Shown here piece after piece: positions 27,200 through 35,029 of a DNA stretch of 64,000 nucleotides (position 1 is the first letter of the stretch; the number at the start of each line of letters is the position of its first letter). The translations under genes and the position numbers were made by a program. The notes beneath the pieces were generated by a model. The model was not told where the DNA came from and did no database searches. It saw only the letters and a program-made list of their open reading frames with translations. Origin of the DNA: Roseiarcus sp963741845 (GTDB lineage Bacteria; Pseudomonadota; Alphaproteobacteria; Rhizobiales; Beijerinckiaceae); NCBI GenBank assembly GCA_963741845.1, contig CAVUJV010000016.1:62001-126000 (forward strand), in the 5' to 3' direction.

Positions 27200-27922
27200 T
27201 CAGGCGATCCGGGCGAGGAGATTGCGGCCTTCATCCTCCCAGTCGTCGAAGAAGGTTTCCGCCGTCAGGTCGCCGCGCGCGACGAACTCGCAGAAAATGT
27301 CGAAGATCCAGCTCGCATGCACATCGTCCAGGAGCAGATGGCGTCCCTTTTCGCCCGCGCACAGGCGGATGCAATTCGTCACGTCCGAAAGGCAGACTTC
27401 GCTCGTATGCCCGCCGTCGACGCAGAAGAGATCGAAGTCCGTCTCGTTCCGCTCGAGGAGCCAGGGCAGCACGTCGCGCGAATCGCCCGGATAAAGGTGA
27501 ATGCGGCCGGGAAACTCGCCCTTGAGATAGTCCACGCATTCGGCGGTGTAGGCGTGCTCCATGATGTCGACGCCATAATATTCGAGGCGCGGATTCGACG
27601 AGAGCGCGAGCAGCGCGCTGTGCCCCGCATTCACGCCGATTTCGAGCATCCGCGTCTTGAAGCGGCAGGCCCGCCACAGGTTGCGCCGCGCGGGGGCGAG
27701 TTCGGGCGCGGGCCGGCGCCCGAGGAAGTTCTGCGCCCCATCGGCATAGAAGAGGTTGCCTTCGAGCCGCTCGCGCGCCCGCGCCACGACGCCGTTGAGG
27801 ACGGCGAGCCGCAGCAGGAAATGCTGCGAAAGCTCCTCTTCGAGCGTGTCGCGGGCGATCCCGTAATCCGGGATTTCCGAGGGCGGAATGGGCTTCCCCG
27901 GAAGGAGTGTGCGGCCGCGCAT
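27200..27922 (-). CDS. Class I SAM-dependent methyltransferase
   Basis: 240 aa from the ATG at 27922 (a TTG at 27940 is an alternative). The SAM-binding motif I reads MLEIGVNAGHSALLAL, then YYGVDIM, LYPGDSRDVLPWL and FDLFCVDGGHTSEVCLSD, which fits the Methyltransf_24-like group that modifies sugars or small molecules. Upstream of and nearly touching the glycosyltransferase gene, so likely co-expressed with it. Confidence 0.82.
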   Translation of the reverse strand: MRGRTLLPGKPIPPSEIPDYGIARDTLEEELSQHFLLRLAVLNGVVARARERLEGNLFYADGAQNFLGRRPAPELAPARRNLWRACRFKTRMLEIGVNAGHSALLALSSNPRLEYYGVDIMEHAYTAECVDYLKGEFPGRIHLYPGDSRDVLPWLLERNETDFDLFCVDGGHTSEVCLSDVTNCIRLCAGEKGRHLLLDDVHASWIFDIFCEFVARGDLTAETFFDDWEDEGRNLLARIA

Positions 27923-28051
27923 GATCTCGACGTCCCCCAAGGCGCGGAGCCCCGCGCACGGGCTGCGGTCTAAGCCATCCGCGGGCGGTTGAACACCCTT
28001 GCCGCATCGTGCGAACGGCCCGGGCCTAGTCAGCGCGCGCGAGGGAAACTA

Positions 28052-28684
28052 ATGAGGCTTTACGGGCCGGCGCCCGGATCGCCGGCGAAAGGGGCCTCGG
28101 GCATGCGCGGACCTTATCGGATCGAAGGCTACGCCATCACGTCGGCCGACGGCATGCTCGCCGACTCGACCGGGCTCATGCCGAATTCGCTCAAGATCGA
28201 GGCGGACCAGCGCTTCTTCGAGTCCTCGCTCGATCGGTCCGACCTGATGGTGCATGGCCGGATGTCCCACGAGGGCCAGCCCAATTCCGCGAAGCGGCGG
28301 CGTCTGGTGCTCACCCGCAAGGTCGCGGGCGTCGAGCCCAACCCCGCCTTTCCCAACGCCTGGTTCTGGAATCCGGCCGGCGCGTCCTTCGAGGAGGCGG
28401 CGGCCGAGGCGGGCTGCGCAGGCGGAAGGGTCGCGATCCTCGGCGGCCCGGACGTCTACAGCCTGTTCCTCAAGCTCGGTTACGACGATTTCTATCTGTG
28501 TCGGGCCCCGGAGGTGCGCGTGCCGGGGGGCGTCCCCGTCTTCGCCGAGGGGCTCAGGGGCGAGACCGCGGAAGAGACGCTCGCCGCCGCCGGCCTCAAG
28601 CCCGGCCCGGTCCAGACCCTCGGACCGGGGGTGGTCCTCGTCGAATGGACGCCCGAGGGCGGATCGACGCTCGCGGCGCGTTGA
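28052..28684 (+). CDS. RibD C-terminal/dihydrofolate-reductase-like protein
   Basis: 210 aa from the ATG at 28052 with GAGGGA 5-6 bases upstream. The opening GYAITSADGMLADSTG and the later VAILGGPDVYSLFLKLGYDDF follow the pattern of the RibD C-terminal/DHFR fold, which binds NADPH. No deaminase domain, and no riboflavin genes nearby, so the actual substrate is unknown. The following 165 bases to cyoE show nothing recognisable. Confidence 0.75.
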   Translation: MRLYGPAPGSPAKGASGMRGPYRIEGYAITSADGMLADSTGLMPNSLKIEADQRFFESSLDRSDLMVHGRMSHEGQPNSAKRRRLVLTRKVAGVEPNPAFPNAWFWNPAGASFEEAAAEAGCAGGRVAILGGPDVYSLFLKLGYDDFYLCRAPEVRVPGGVPVFAEGLRGETAEETLAAAGLKPGPVQTLGPGVVLVEWTPEGGSTLAAR

Positions 28685-28849
28685 TCGCCCGGCAATTCGC
28701 CGCTTCATCCGCTCACGAGGATTTGCGATCACAACCCCGCCGGGTCGCCCCGAGCCGCCCCATCTGTGCGCTTGACTTTCAGGGTCCGCCCGCGTGATTG
28801 GAAGGCCATTGGAAGCGCCGCGACAAATGGACACGGGTGAGGATCGGGA

Positions 28850-29794
28850 GTGACGGCTCGGATTGAATCGGCTGCGCGGGGAATCCGGACCGGAACCCAC
28901 GAAGGCGAGCGCCCCCGTCGCGGCGTGCTCGACCATCTGGTCCTTCTCAAACCCCGGGTCATGTCGCTCGTCGTCTTCACCGGCGCAGTCGGCTATGTCG
29001 TCGCGCCGGGACACATCGATTGGCTGCGCCTCGTGACCACCCTGTCCGCGATGGCGGCGGGGGCGGGGGCCTGCGGCGCGCTCAACATGTGGTGGGACGC
29101 CGACATCGACGCGGTCATGTCGCGCACCGCGATGCGGCCGATCCCGCGCGGCGTCGTCCCCGAGCATGAAGCGCTGGCCATCGGCTCGATCCTCGGCGTG
29201 GCGTCGGTCGCCGCGATGGGCTTTCTGGTCAACTGGCTGGCGGCGGCGCTGCTGCTTCTGACCATCGCCATCTACATCCCGCTCTATACGATGGTCCTGA
29301 AGCGCCGCACGCCGCTCAACATCGTCATCGGCGGCGCGGCCGGAGCGCTTCCGCCCGTCATCGGCTGGGCGGGCGCGACGGGGAGCCTCGCGGCGGGGCC
29401 GATCGCGCTGTTCCTGTTCATTTTCCTCTGGACGCCGCCGCATTTCTGGGCGCTGGCGCTCTGCCGGGCGCGCGACTACGACCGGGTCGGCGTGCCCATG
29501 CTGCCGAATGTGGTCGGAGCGGTCGCGACCTGCCGCCAGATTCTCGCCTATTCGGTCCTGCTGGTGCTGTCGTCCTTCGGCGCGCTGCTCATTCCCGGCG
29601 TCGGCGTCGTTTACGCCGCGGTCGCTGGCGTCTCAGGCGCGATCTTCCTGTGGAAGGCCTGGGCGCTCTATCGCCTGCGGGATGCGGAGGAATCGCCCCG
29701 GCGCAAGGCCGCCATGGGGCTCTTCGGCTATTCGATCTTCTACATGTTCCTTGTTTTCGCCGCTCTGCTGGCCCAGGGGTTCCTGAACCGATAG
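28850..29794 (+). CDS. ctaB: Haem O synthase (protoheme IX farnesyltransferase)
   Basis: Membrane prenyltransferase that farnesylates haem B to haem O for terminal oxidases. 314 aa, GTG start. UbiA-type motifs: LLKPRVMSLVVFTG, the first Asp-rich NMWWDADIDAVMSRTAMRP, and the second loop RARDYDRVGVPMLP. Multiple helices throughout. It heads a plus-strand run of oxidase accessory genes that lies 20 kb from the cta structural genes. Confidence 0.95.
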   Translation: MTARIESAARGIRTGTHEGERPRRGVLDHLVLLKPRVMSLVVFTGAVGYVVAPGHIDWLRLVTTLSAMAAGAGACGALNMWWDADIDAVMSRTAMRPIPRGVVPEHEALAIGSILGVASVAAMGFLVNWLAAALLLLTIAIYIPLYTMVLKRRTPLNIVIGGAAGALPPVIGWAGATGSLAAGPIALFLFIFLWTPPHFWALALCRARDYDRVGVPMLPNVVGAVATCRQILAYSVLLVLSSFGALLIPGVGVVYAAVAGVSGAIFLWKAWALYRLRDAEESPRRKAAMGLFGYSIFYMFLVFAALLAQGFLNR

Positions 29795-29866
29795 AATGGC
29801 TGGCGCGCGGGTCTCGGAGGCCGGCGCTCTTTCCGGGCGCATGCGAGCCCCAACGAGATTTCCGAG

Positions 29867-30001
29867 ATGAAGAACGCCGTCACGCCAAAATCCGCTTCCG
29901 CGCGCCGCCGGAACAACTGGATCGTCTTCGTTCTGGCCGGTCTGGTCGTCGTCGCCCTCTACGGGGCGATCATCTACCGGGCGCTCGCGACGGCCCACTG
30001 A
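29867..30001 (+). CDS. 44-residue single-pass membrane protein, CoxF-like
   Basis: Very short open frame: ATG 29867, stop 29999-30001. A basic start (ARRRNNW) is followed by one membrane helix (WIVFVLAGLVVVALYGAIIY). Small proteins of this type (CoxF-like) sit directly after cyoE/ctaB in many alphaproteobacteria, which is the main reason for the call. It lies 72 bases after ctaB and 8 bases before the DUF420 gene. Function unknown; oxidase assembly is inferred from context. Confidence 0.7.
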   Translation: MKNAVTPKSASARRRNNWIVFVLAGLVVVALYGAIIYRALATAH

Positions 30002-30009
30002 GCGGACCC

Positions 30010-30444
30010 ATGATCGCGATTCACGAACTGCCGCACGTTCTCGCGGTCATCAATGCGGCGACGATCGTCGTTCTCCTGATGGCTTATTCGCGCATCCGGG
30101 CGGGCGACCGGCAGGGCCACCGCCGCCGGATGTATGTCGCGATCGGGCTCGGCGTCGCCTTTCTCGCGGTCTATCTTTTCTACCATTCGTCTTCGGGGCT
30201 CGCGAAATTCGGCGGGCAGGGGCCGATCCGGCCGATCTATTTCACGCTGCTCGCGATCCACGTCGTGATGGCGTGCGTCGTCGCCGTGATGGTTCCCCTG
30301 ACGTTCTACAATGCGATGCGGAGCCGGTTCGAGACGCACAGGCGTCTCGCCCGGTTCACCTTTCCGGCCTGGGTCTTCGTCGCCGCGTCCGGCCTCGTCG
30401 TCTATGTGATGGCGGTGCATCTGTGGCCCCTGAAGGGGGCCTGA
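30010..30444 (+). CDS. DUF420 membrane protein (CtaM-like)
   Basis: 144 aa with four predicted helices. Conserved histidines are present in MIAIHELPHVLAVINA, FYHSSSG, LAIHVVMACVVAVMVPLTF and YVMAVHLW. DUF420/CtaM proteins are required for haem-copper oxidase maturation in some bacteria. The upstream part of the open frame is not coding; the ATG at 30010 is 8 bases after the small CoxF-like gene. Followed after 8 bases by the subunit I-like gene. Confidence 0.87.
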   Translation: MIAIHELPHVLAVINAATIVVLLMAYSRIRAGDRQGHRRRMYVAIGLGVAFLAVYLFYHSSSGLAKFGGQGPIRPIYFTLLAIHVVMACVVAVMVPLTFYNAMRSRFETHRRLARFTFPAWVFVAASGLVVYVMAVHLWPLKGA

Positions 30445-30452
30445 GCGCGCCC

Positions 30453-31851
30453 ATGACCGAAGCCGCCCGCTCGTCGTCCTCGCGCCTGAACCTCCCCGCA
30501 ACCGCGGCGGTGGGCTCGCTTCGCGGCGAGCTTCTCGGCTGGGCGTGGCTCGCGGTCGGGGCGCTCGCGGTCGCGGGCGTGTTCGCGCTGCTGCTGGCGG
30601 TCTCGCGCATTCCGGGGATGGACAAGGCGCCGCTCTGGCCGGAGGGCTTCTTCTACAAGGGCCTCGTCATTCACGTCGTCTTCTCGCTGGTGATCTGGCT
30701 CCTTGGCGTCTTCGCCTTTCTGACGACGACGGCGACCCTCAGGGTCGCCGGGGACGCCGTGCGCGGCGCGCCGCTCGGCCGGATCGGGCAGGGGCTCGCG
30801 CTCGTCGCCTTCCCCTGCCTGTTCGCGCCGGCCTTCTTCCACGCGACAAAGCCGGAGCTGACCAACTACGTCCCGCTGATCCGCCACCCGCTCTACGATC
30901 TCGGCCTCGTTCTGCTCGCGGCGGGCATTCTGGCGCCCGTCCTGCGCCTTTTCATGAACCTGCCGGAGCGGGGCGAGCGTCCGCCGCTGACGATGGCCAT
31001 GGCGATCGGCGGATTCGCCTATGTCGTGGCGCTCTTCTGTTTCGCCGTCGCCGCCGCCTTGCAGGCGCAGATGGGCGAACTCCCCTACGCCCGCGACAGC
31101 CTCCTCTGGGGCGGCGGCCATATCCTGCAATTCGCCTATGCCGCGATGTTGCTCACGAACTGGCGCATTCTGGCCGAGCGCAGCCTCGGTCCGAATGCGG
31201 TCGATGGCCGCGCCTTCCAGCTCTCGCTCGGGCTCATCGCGCTCATCGCCGCCGTCGGGCCGTTCTTCTATCTGATCCTCGGCGCCTTTTCGGAGGCGCA
31301 GCACGAGGCGTTCCGTTTCCTCCAGTTCTTCATCGCGGTCCCGTCGGTTCTGTTCGGCGGCTCGCTTCTGATGCGCATGCGCGCCCGCTCCGAAGCGCTC
31401 CCGTGGCGCGACCCGGCCTTCTTCTCGCTCGCCGCCTCGCTCGCGCTTTTCGCGCTCGGCGGCGCCATGGGCTTCCTGATCGACGGGCACGACACGCGGA
31501 CGCCCGCGCATTATCACGCCGTCATCACGGCGGTGAGCGTGTCGAGCGCCGGCATGCTCCTCACCTTCGGGCTTGACGAACTCGGCCGCGCGCGAGCCTT
31601 CCGCGCGCGCCGTGCGCTGGCTGATCGGCCTCTACGCCGGCGGACAGTTCGTCGCCTCCATCGCGATGTTCGTCGCGGGAGGCTATGGCGCGGCGCGCAA
31701 GACGCCGACCGGCGAGCTCGAACCGATGGCCGCCGCCGGCATGGCCGTGCATGGGATCGCCTCGATCTTCACGATCATCGGCGGCGCGACCTTCGTCGTC
31801 GTCGCGATCCTCGCGCTGTCGAAAGCCGCTCCGGCGCGCGCCCGGCCATGA
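30453..31851 (+). pseudogene. Divergent haem-copper oxidase subunit I-like protein (cbb3-type annotation), frameshifted near the C-terminus
   Basis: Twelve-helix-like protein of about 466 aa once repaired. Frame 1 runs from ATG 30453 to LDELGRAR; the rest (ARAVRWLIGLYAGGQF to ARARP) is in the next frame. Adding one CG in the (CG)4 tract at 31587-31594 joins them as LGRAREPSARAVRW. Likely haem ligands: His in IHVVFSLVIW, His in GGGHILQFAYAA, and the HYH pair in helix 10. The usual CuB His-His pair in helix 7 is missing (YLILGAFSEAQHEAF). It may therefore not reduce oxygen. ATGA overlap with the thioredoxin gene. Confidence 0.75.
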
Positions 31852-32408
31852 CAGGCTGGGCCTCGCGCTGGGTGGGGCTCGCGCTGGTGCTCGTCGCGGG
31901 CCTCGGCGCAATGTTCGCGCTGCAGACCCTGCGTTCGGACGCGCCCGACGCGCGCATGATCGAGCTCATGGGCCGCGAACCGATGTCGCTCGGCGCGCTC
32001 GTGGACGGGCAGGGGCGGGCGGTCCCGCTGGACAGCTTCCGGGGAAAGGTCCTGATCCTGAACCTCTGGGCGCCCTGGTGCGTCCCCTGCCTCAAGGAAA
32101 TGCCTTCGCTCGACCGGCTCGCGGCGAGCCTGCCCGCGGACAAGTTCGCGGTCGTCGCCGTGTCGCAGGACCCTCCGGGCAATTCGCCCTCGCAGCGCAT
32201 GCTCGACAGGCTGCGCCTTCAGCGCCTCACGACCTATCTCGACCCGGCCGGCAAACTTCACGATCGGGTCGGGGCGCGCGGCTATCCCGCGACCCTGATC
32301 GTGGGGCCGGACGGCGCGCCGCTCGCTTTTCGCGAGGGCGCCGCCGACTGGGACAGCCCGGCGATGAAGGCGCGGATCGAGGCGCTCGCGGCCCAGCGGG
32401 CCTCGTAG
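31848..32408 (+). CDS. TlpA/ResA-like membrane-anchored thioredoxin
   Basis: 186 aa. One N-terminal membrane helix (WVGLALVLVAGLGAMFAL) and a periplasmic thioredoxin fold with the redox motif WCVPC and the cis-Pro YPATLIVGPDG. TlpA-type proteins reduce the copper site of cytochrome oxidase or apocytochrome c. It starts inside the stop of the subunit I-like gene (ATGA), which supports a shared role in oxidase assembly. Confidence 0.88.
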   Translation: MTGWASRWVGLALVLVAGLGAMFALQTLRSDAPDARMIELMGREPMSLGALVDGQGRAVPLDSFRGKVLILNLWAPWCVPCLKEMPSLDRLAASLPADKFAVVAVSQDPPGNSPSQRMLDRLRLQRLTTYLDPAGKLHDRVGARGYPATLIVGPDGAPLAFREGAADWDSPAMKARIEALAAQRAS

Positions 32409-32453
32409 GAAGCCCTGGGGCGCGCCCGCTATTTTCGAAAAAGAGAAAATAAA

Positions 32454-32720
32454 ACATTTTCTTCTGATTTTCCGACATTCCGGCTATGATGCCCTTGTCG
32501 CCGTCAAGCCGGAAGCCGTCGAATGCCCGAGATCGCCGAAGCCGCTCGCAAAATTCCGCCTGGGCTGGCCGCGCCGGAAGGAAAATCCGTTGCAAACCTC
32601 TGAGATCGCTCGTTTCGCGGAAGAAAATGGCAGTCCGGAAGCCCTTTTTTCGGGGCGTTTTTCGCGGAAAATGGGCCCGTTTCAGGCAAAATTGACCCTG
32701 TTTCGGGCAAGAATGACGCT
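32454..32720 (+). repeat. Dispersed intergenic element, copy A
   Basis: Begins AACATTTTCTTCTGATTTTC 45 bases after the thioredoxin stop. The first 39 bases match copy B (58699-58402, minus strand) at 36 positions by eye, including CCGGCTATGATG. A second block (TCAAGCCGGAAGCCG) is identical, and a third (from about 32571: CGCCGGAAGGAAA..., TTCGCGGAAG.AAATGGC, CGTTTTTCGC.GAAAAT) is clearly related. A 26-codon ORF (32523-32603, MPEIAEAARKIPPG...) ends at the same aligned point as a 42-codon ORF in copy B. Identity unknown. The remainder of the 379-base gap to 32787 holds the tandem repeat and nothing else. Confidence 0.75.
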
Positions 32721-32741
32721 GTTTGAGGCGCAATAGAAGTC
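32679..32741. repeat. Three imperfect 21-bp tandem units
   Basis: Units start at 32679 (GTTTCAGGCAAAATTGACCC), 32700 (GTTTCGGGCAAGAATGACGC) and 32721 (GTTTGAGGCGCAATAGAAGT). They form the 3' end of dispersed element copy A; copy B shows only one such unit. There are no spacers, so this is not a CRISPR. Confidence 0.7.
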
Positions 32742-32787
32742 CGCTTTTGGCGTCCAATGCCGACGGCGCGATCCTTCGCCCCAGCCG

Positions 32788-33804
32788 TCAGGCGGTCGCC
32801 GGCCGCTCGATCGGGCCGATCCAGACCCGCTGCTGTTCGGAGCGGCGCAGGAAGTCCACGGAGACGGTGCGGTTGATGGTCTGGGCGTCGAGCGCCCGCA
32901 GGAGGTCTCCGACGCCCGTCACGGCCTTGCCGTCGAAGCCGATGACGAGGTCCCCGGTCAGCAAACCGGCATGGGCGGCCGGCCCCGCCTGGTCGATCGT
33001 CAGGAGCCGGGCGCCCGAACTCTGCGCAAGGCCGAGCCTCAGCACGATCCGCCGCGGGATCGCGGCGGTCGCCGCTCCGGCGCCGATATAGGCCCGCCGC
33101 ACGCGCCCGTGCCGGGCGATCTCGCCCGCCACCAAGTTCGCGGTGTTGGAGGCGACTGCGAAGCAGATGCCCTGCGCGCCCATGATGACGGCCGTGTTGA
33201 TCCCGATGACCTCGCCCGCGGAGGAGACGAGCGGTCCGCCGGAATTGCCGGGATTGAGCGCGGCGTCGGTCTGCACCACGTCCTCGATCATCCGCCCGGT
33301 CCGGGACTGGAGCGAGCGCCCGAGCGCCGAGATGACGCCGGCCGTCACGGTCGCGTCGAAGCCGAGCGGATTGCCGATCGCAATCGCGATCTGGCCCCGC
33401 TTCAGTTTCGAACTGTCCCCGAGACGGGCCGCCGGAAGCGAGACGTCGGCGTCGACCCGCAGCAAGGCGAGATCGGTGTCCGGATCGTCGCCGAGGACGC
33501 GAGCCGGCAACTCGCGGCCCTCGAGGGTCGTGAGCGAGACGACGCGCGCGCCCTGGACGACATGGGAATTGGTGAGCGCGAGCCCGTCCGAGGAAACGAT
33601 CACGCCGGAGCCGGAACCCGCGCTCCGGCCGCCGCGCTTGACGTCGATGCGCAGGACGCTGGGTCCTACCCGGTCGACGACATCGGCGACGGTGCGGGAA
33701 TAATCGTCGAGGAGGGCGGCGTCGCTCCCGCCGCTTGCGCCGGGGCCCTGAGAGGGGCTCTCCGCATCGAGAATGGGCTGAAGGGTGTCGAACATGGGCC
33801 GCAT
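32788..33804 (-). CDS. DegP/HtrA-like serine protease with PDZ domain
   Basis: 338 aa from the ATG at 33804 (33795 also possible). Trypsin-like triad: His in LTNSHVVQG, Asp in DPDTDLALLRV, Ser in LNPGNSGGPLV. One C-terminal PDZ domain (AHAGLLTGDLVIGFDGKAV). No signal peptide or membrane helix is evident, unlike periplasmic DegP, so it may act in the cytoplasm, or the true start may be further up (a longer frame reaches 33918). Single-gene unit. Confidence 0.85.
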   Translation of the reverse strand: MRPMFDTLQPILDAESPSQGPGASGGSDAALLDDYSRTVADVVDRVGPSVLRIDVKRGGRSAGSGSGVIVSSDGLALTNSHVVQGARVVSLTTLEGRELPARVLGDDPDTDLALLRVDADVSLPAARLGDSSKLKRGQIAIAIGNPLGFDATVTAGVISALGRSLQSRTGRMIEDVVQTDAALNPGNSGGPLVSSAGEVIGINTAVIMGAQGICFAVASNTANLVAGEIARHGRVRRAYIGAGAATAAIPRRIVLRLGLAQSSGARLLTIDQAGPAAHAGLLTGDLVIGFDGKAVTGVGDLLRALDAQTINRTVSVDFLRRSEQQRVWIGPIERPATA

Positions 33805-34267
33805 ATGGGAAGGCCCGCCCGGCCACGCAACGGACCCCGCCGGCGTCAAACAACGACGACTGCAGGTATATACGTAGAATCCCGTATTGCGCTTTATAAA
33901 ATCGTTTGGAAATCTCACTCTGCGGAAGCGCCCTGACCCCGATAGGACGCGCTATTCGTATAGGTTCGAACGGCTTGGTTTCTCGATTGGCCCATGATCG
34001 CTTCCGGTGGAAGTTGACAGACCCGACAAGGGCGGGCGTTCTGAACGCTGGTCGAAGCTTCGCTCCGCATTTCGTTCCGAAAGCGAACCCCGGCGCAATT
34101 GGCGGTCCGAGGCCTCGCCGAGCGCCTGAGGCGCAGGACGCTCTTCAATTTCCAATATGGGCGCAAAAGCGCTCTCCGAGGTTCCGCCGCTCCCCCGGCG
34201 GAACGAAGGCCAGCCGTTGCGGCGGTGGCCTTTTTCCAAGCAGTCTCCCATTGGAAGAGTTTGATCG
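33805..34267. other. 463-base region between the protease and the second cold-shock gene
   Basis: No gene recognised. An AT-rich patch at 33866-33905 contains TATATACG and TTTATAAAAT, a plausible promoter zone for one or both divergent genes. A perfect 9-bp hairpin GTTCCGCCG-CTCCCC-CGGCGGAAC lies at 34181-34204. A second hairpin with a T-run follows at 34206-34235. Together they suggest a long structured leader for the cold-shock mRNA. Confidence 0.5.
34206..34235 (+). promoter_or_regulatory. Terminator-like hairpin in the leader of the second cold-shock gene
   Basis: AAGGCCA (34206-34212) pairs with TGGCCTT (34226-34232), with inner GCCG/CGGC pairing, followed by a run of T to 34235. It ends 32 bases before the ATG and upstream of the ribosome-binding site (GGAAGAG). 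It could be an attenuator in the cold-shock leader or the end of an unrecognised upstream transcript. Confidence 0.45.
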
Positions 34268-34912
34268 ATGAATAGAGGCAAGGATTTTTGGGCGCCACGC
34301 CGGCATGGATTCGACGACGACGCCCCGACCGACTTCGAACAGCGACAGCGACCGGTTCGTCCCTACGGCCGGGACGAGAGCGGCTTCGGCGAGCCGCAGA
34401 TGGTGTCCGCCGACCAGAGCGCTGCCGCGGTGGACGCAATCGTGAAATGGTTCAAGGACGAGAAAGGCTTCGGCTTTGTCGAGCTTGCCAACGGGCAGGG
34501 CGACGCCTTTCTCCACGCGACCGCCCTGCATGCCTCGGGCAGTGACTCGATCCCTGCGGGCGCGAAGCTCAAGGTGCTCGTCGGCGCGGGCGCGAAGGGC
34601 CCTCAGGTGACGCGCGTTCTGTCCGTCGATACGTCGACCGCGGCCGAGCGTCCCCATCGCCCGTCACCGACTCGCCGGGCGGCGCCCGATCCGTCGACCG
34701 CGACCCCGCTCGAGGGCAAGGTCAAGTGGTTCAACGAGGCGAAGGGCTTCGGCTTCGTGGCCGTCGCCGATGGCGGCAAGGACATCTTCGTGCACGTTTC
34801 CGCGCTCAATGCCGCGGGAATCCGGCATCTCGACGAAGGCCAGCCGGTCAACATGCGCGTCATCGACACACCGCGGGGCCGAGAGGCCATCGCGATCGCG
34901 GTCGGATACTGA
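34268..34912 (+). CDS. Double cold-shock-domain protein (paralogue 2)
   Basis: 214 aa with two CspA-type domains: AIVKWFKDEKGFGFVEL / GDAFLHATAL and GKVKWFNEAKGFGFVA / KDIFVHVSAL. The N-terminal tail NRGKDFWAPRRHGFDDDAP and the linker RRAAPDPSTATPLEG closely follow the protein at 7822-8487, so the two genes are clear paralogues 26 kb apart on opposite strands. RNA/DNA chaperone by family. ATG has GGAAGAG upstream. Confidence 0.93.
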   Translation: MNRGKDFWAPRRHGFDDDAPTDFEQRQRPVRPYGRDESGFGEPQMVSADQSAAAVDAIVKWFKDEKGFGFVELANGQGDAFLHATALHASGSDSIPAGAKLKVLVGAGAKGPQVTRVLSVDTSTAAERPHRPSPTRRAAPDPSTATPLEGKVKWFNEAKGFGFVAVADGGKDIFVHVSALNAAGIRHLDEGQPVNMRVIDTPRGREAIAIAVGY

Positions 34913-34920
34913 CGCCGAAG

Positions 34921-34957
34921 CCGCCCCGGGACGCGATTGCGGTGCGCCCCGGGGCGG
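34921..34957 (+). terminator. Hairpin after the second cold-shock gene
   Basis: Perfect 10-bp inverted repeat CCGCCCCGGG / CCCGGGGCGG with a 17-base loop, 8 bases after the stop, followed by GACTTTCG. The U-tract is short. Confidence 0.6.
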
Positions 34958-35029
34958 GACTTTCGAGCGCTCGCTGAGCGCGGCCAAAATCCGGGTCTTC
35001 AAGCGTTTCCGGCTTTGGCGGCGTGTGTT

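Noticed and set aside
32679..32741. Possible CRISPR-like repeats
   Set aside because: Units are directly adjacent with no spacers and diverge between copies; no cas genes in the window.
34257..34267. AGAGTTTGATC, identical to the start region of 16S rRNA
   Set aside because: Only 11 bases match and coding sequence for the cold-shock protein begins immediately after; chance overlap with its ribosome-binding site.
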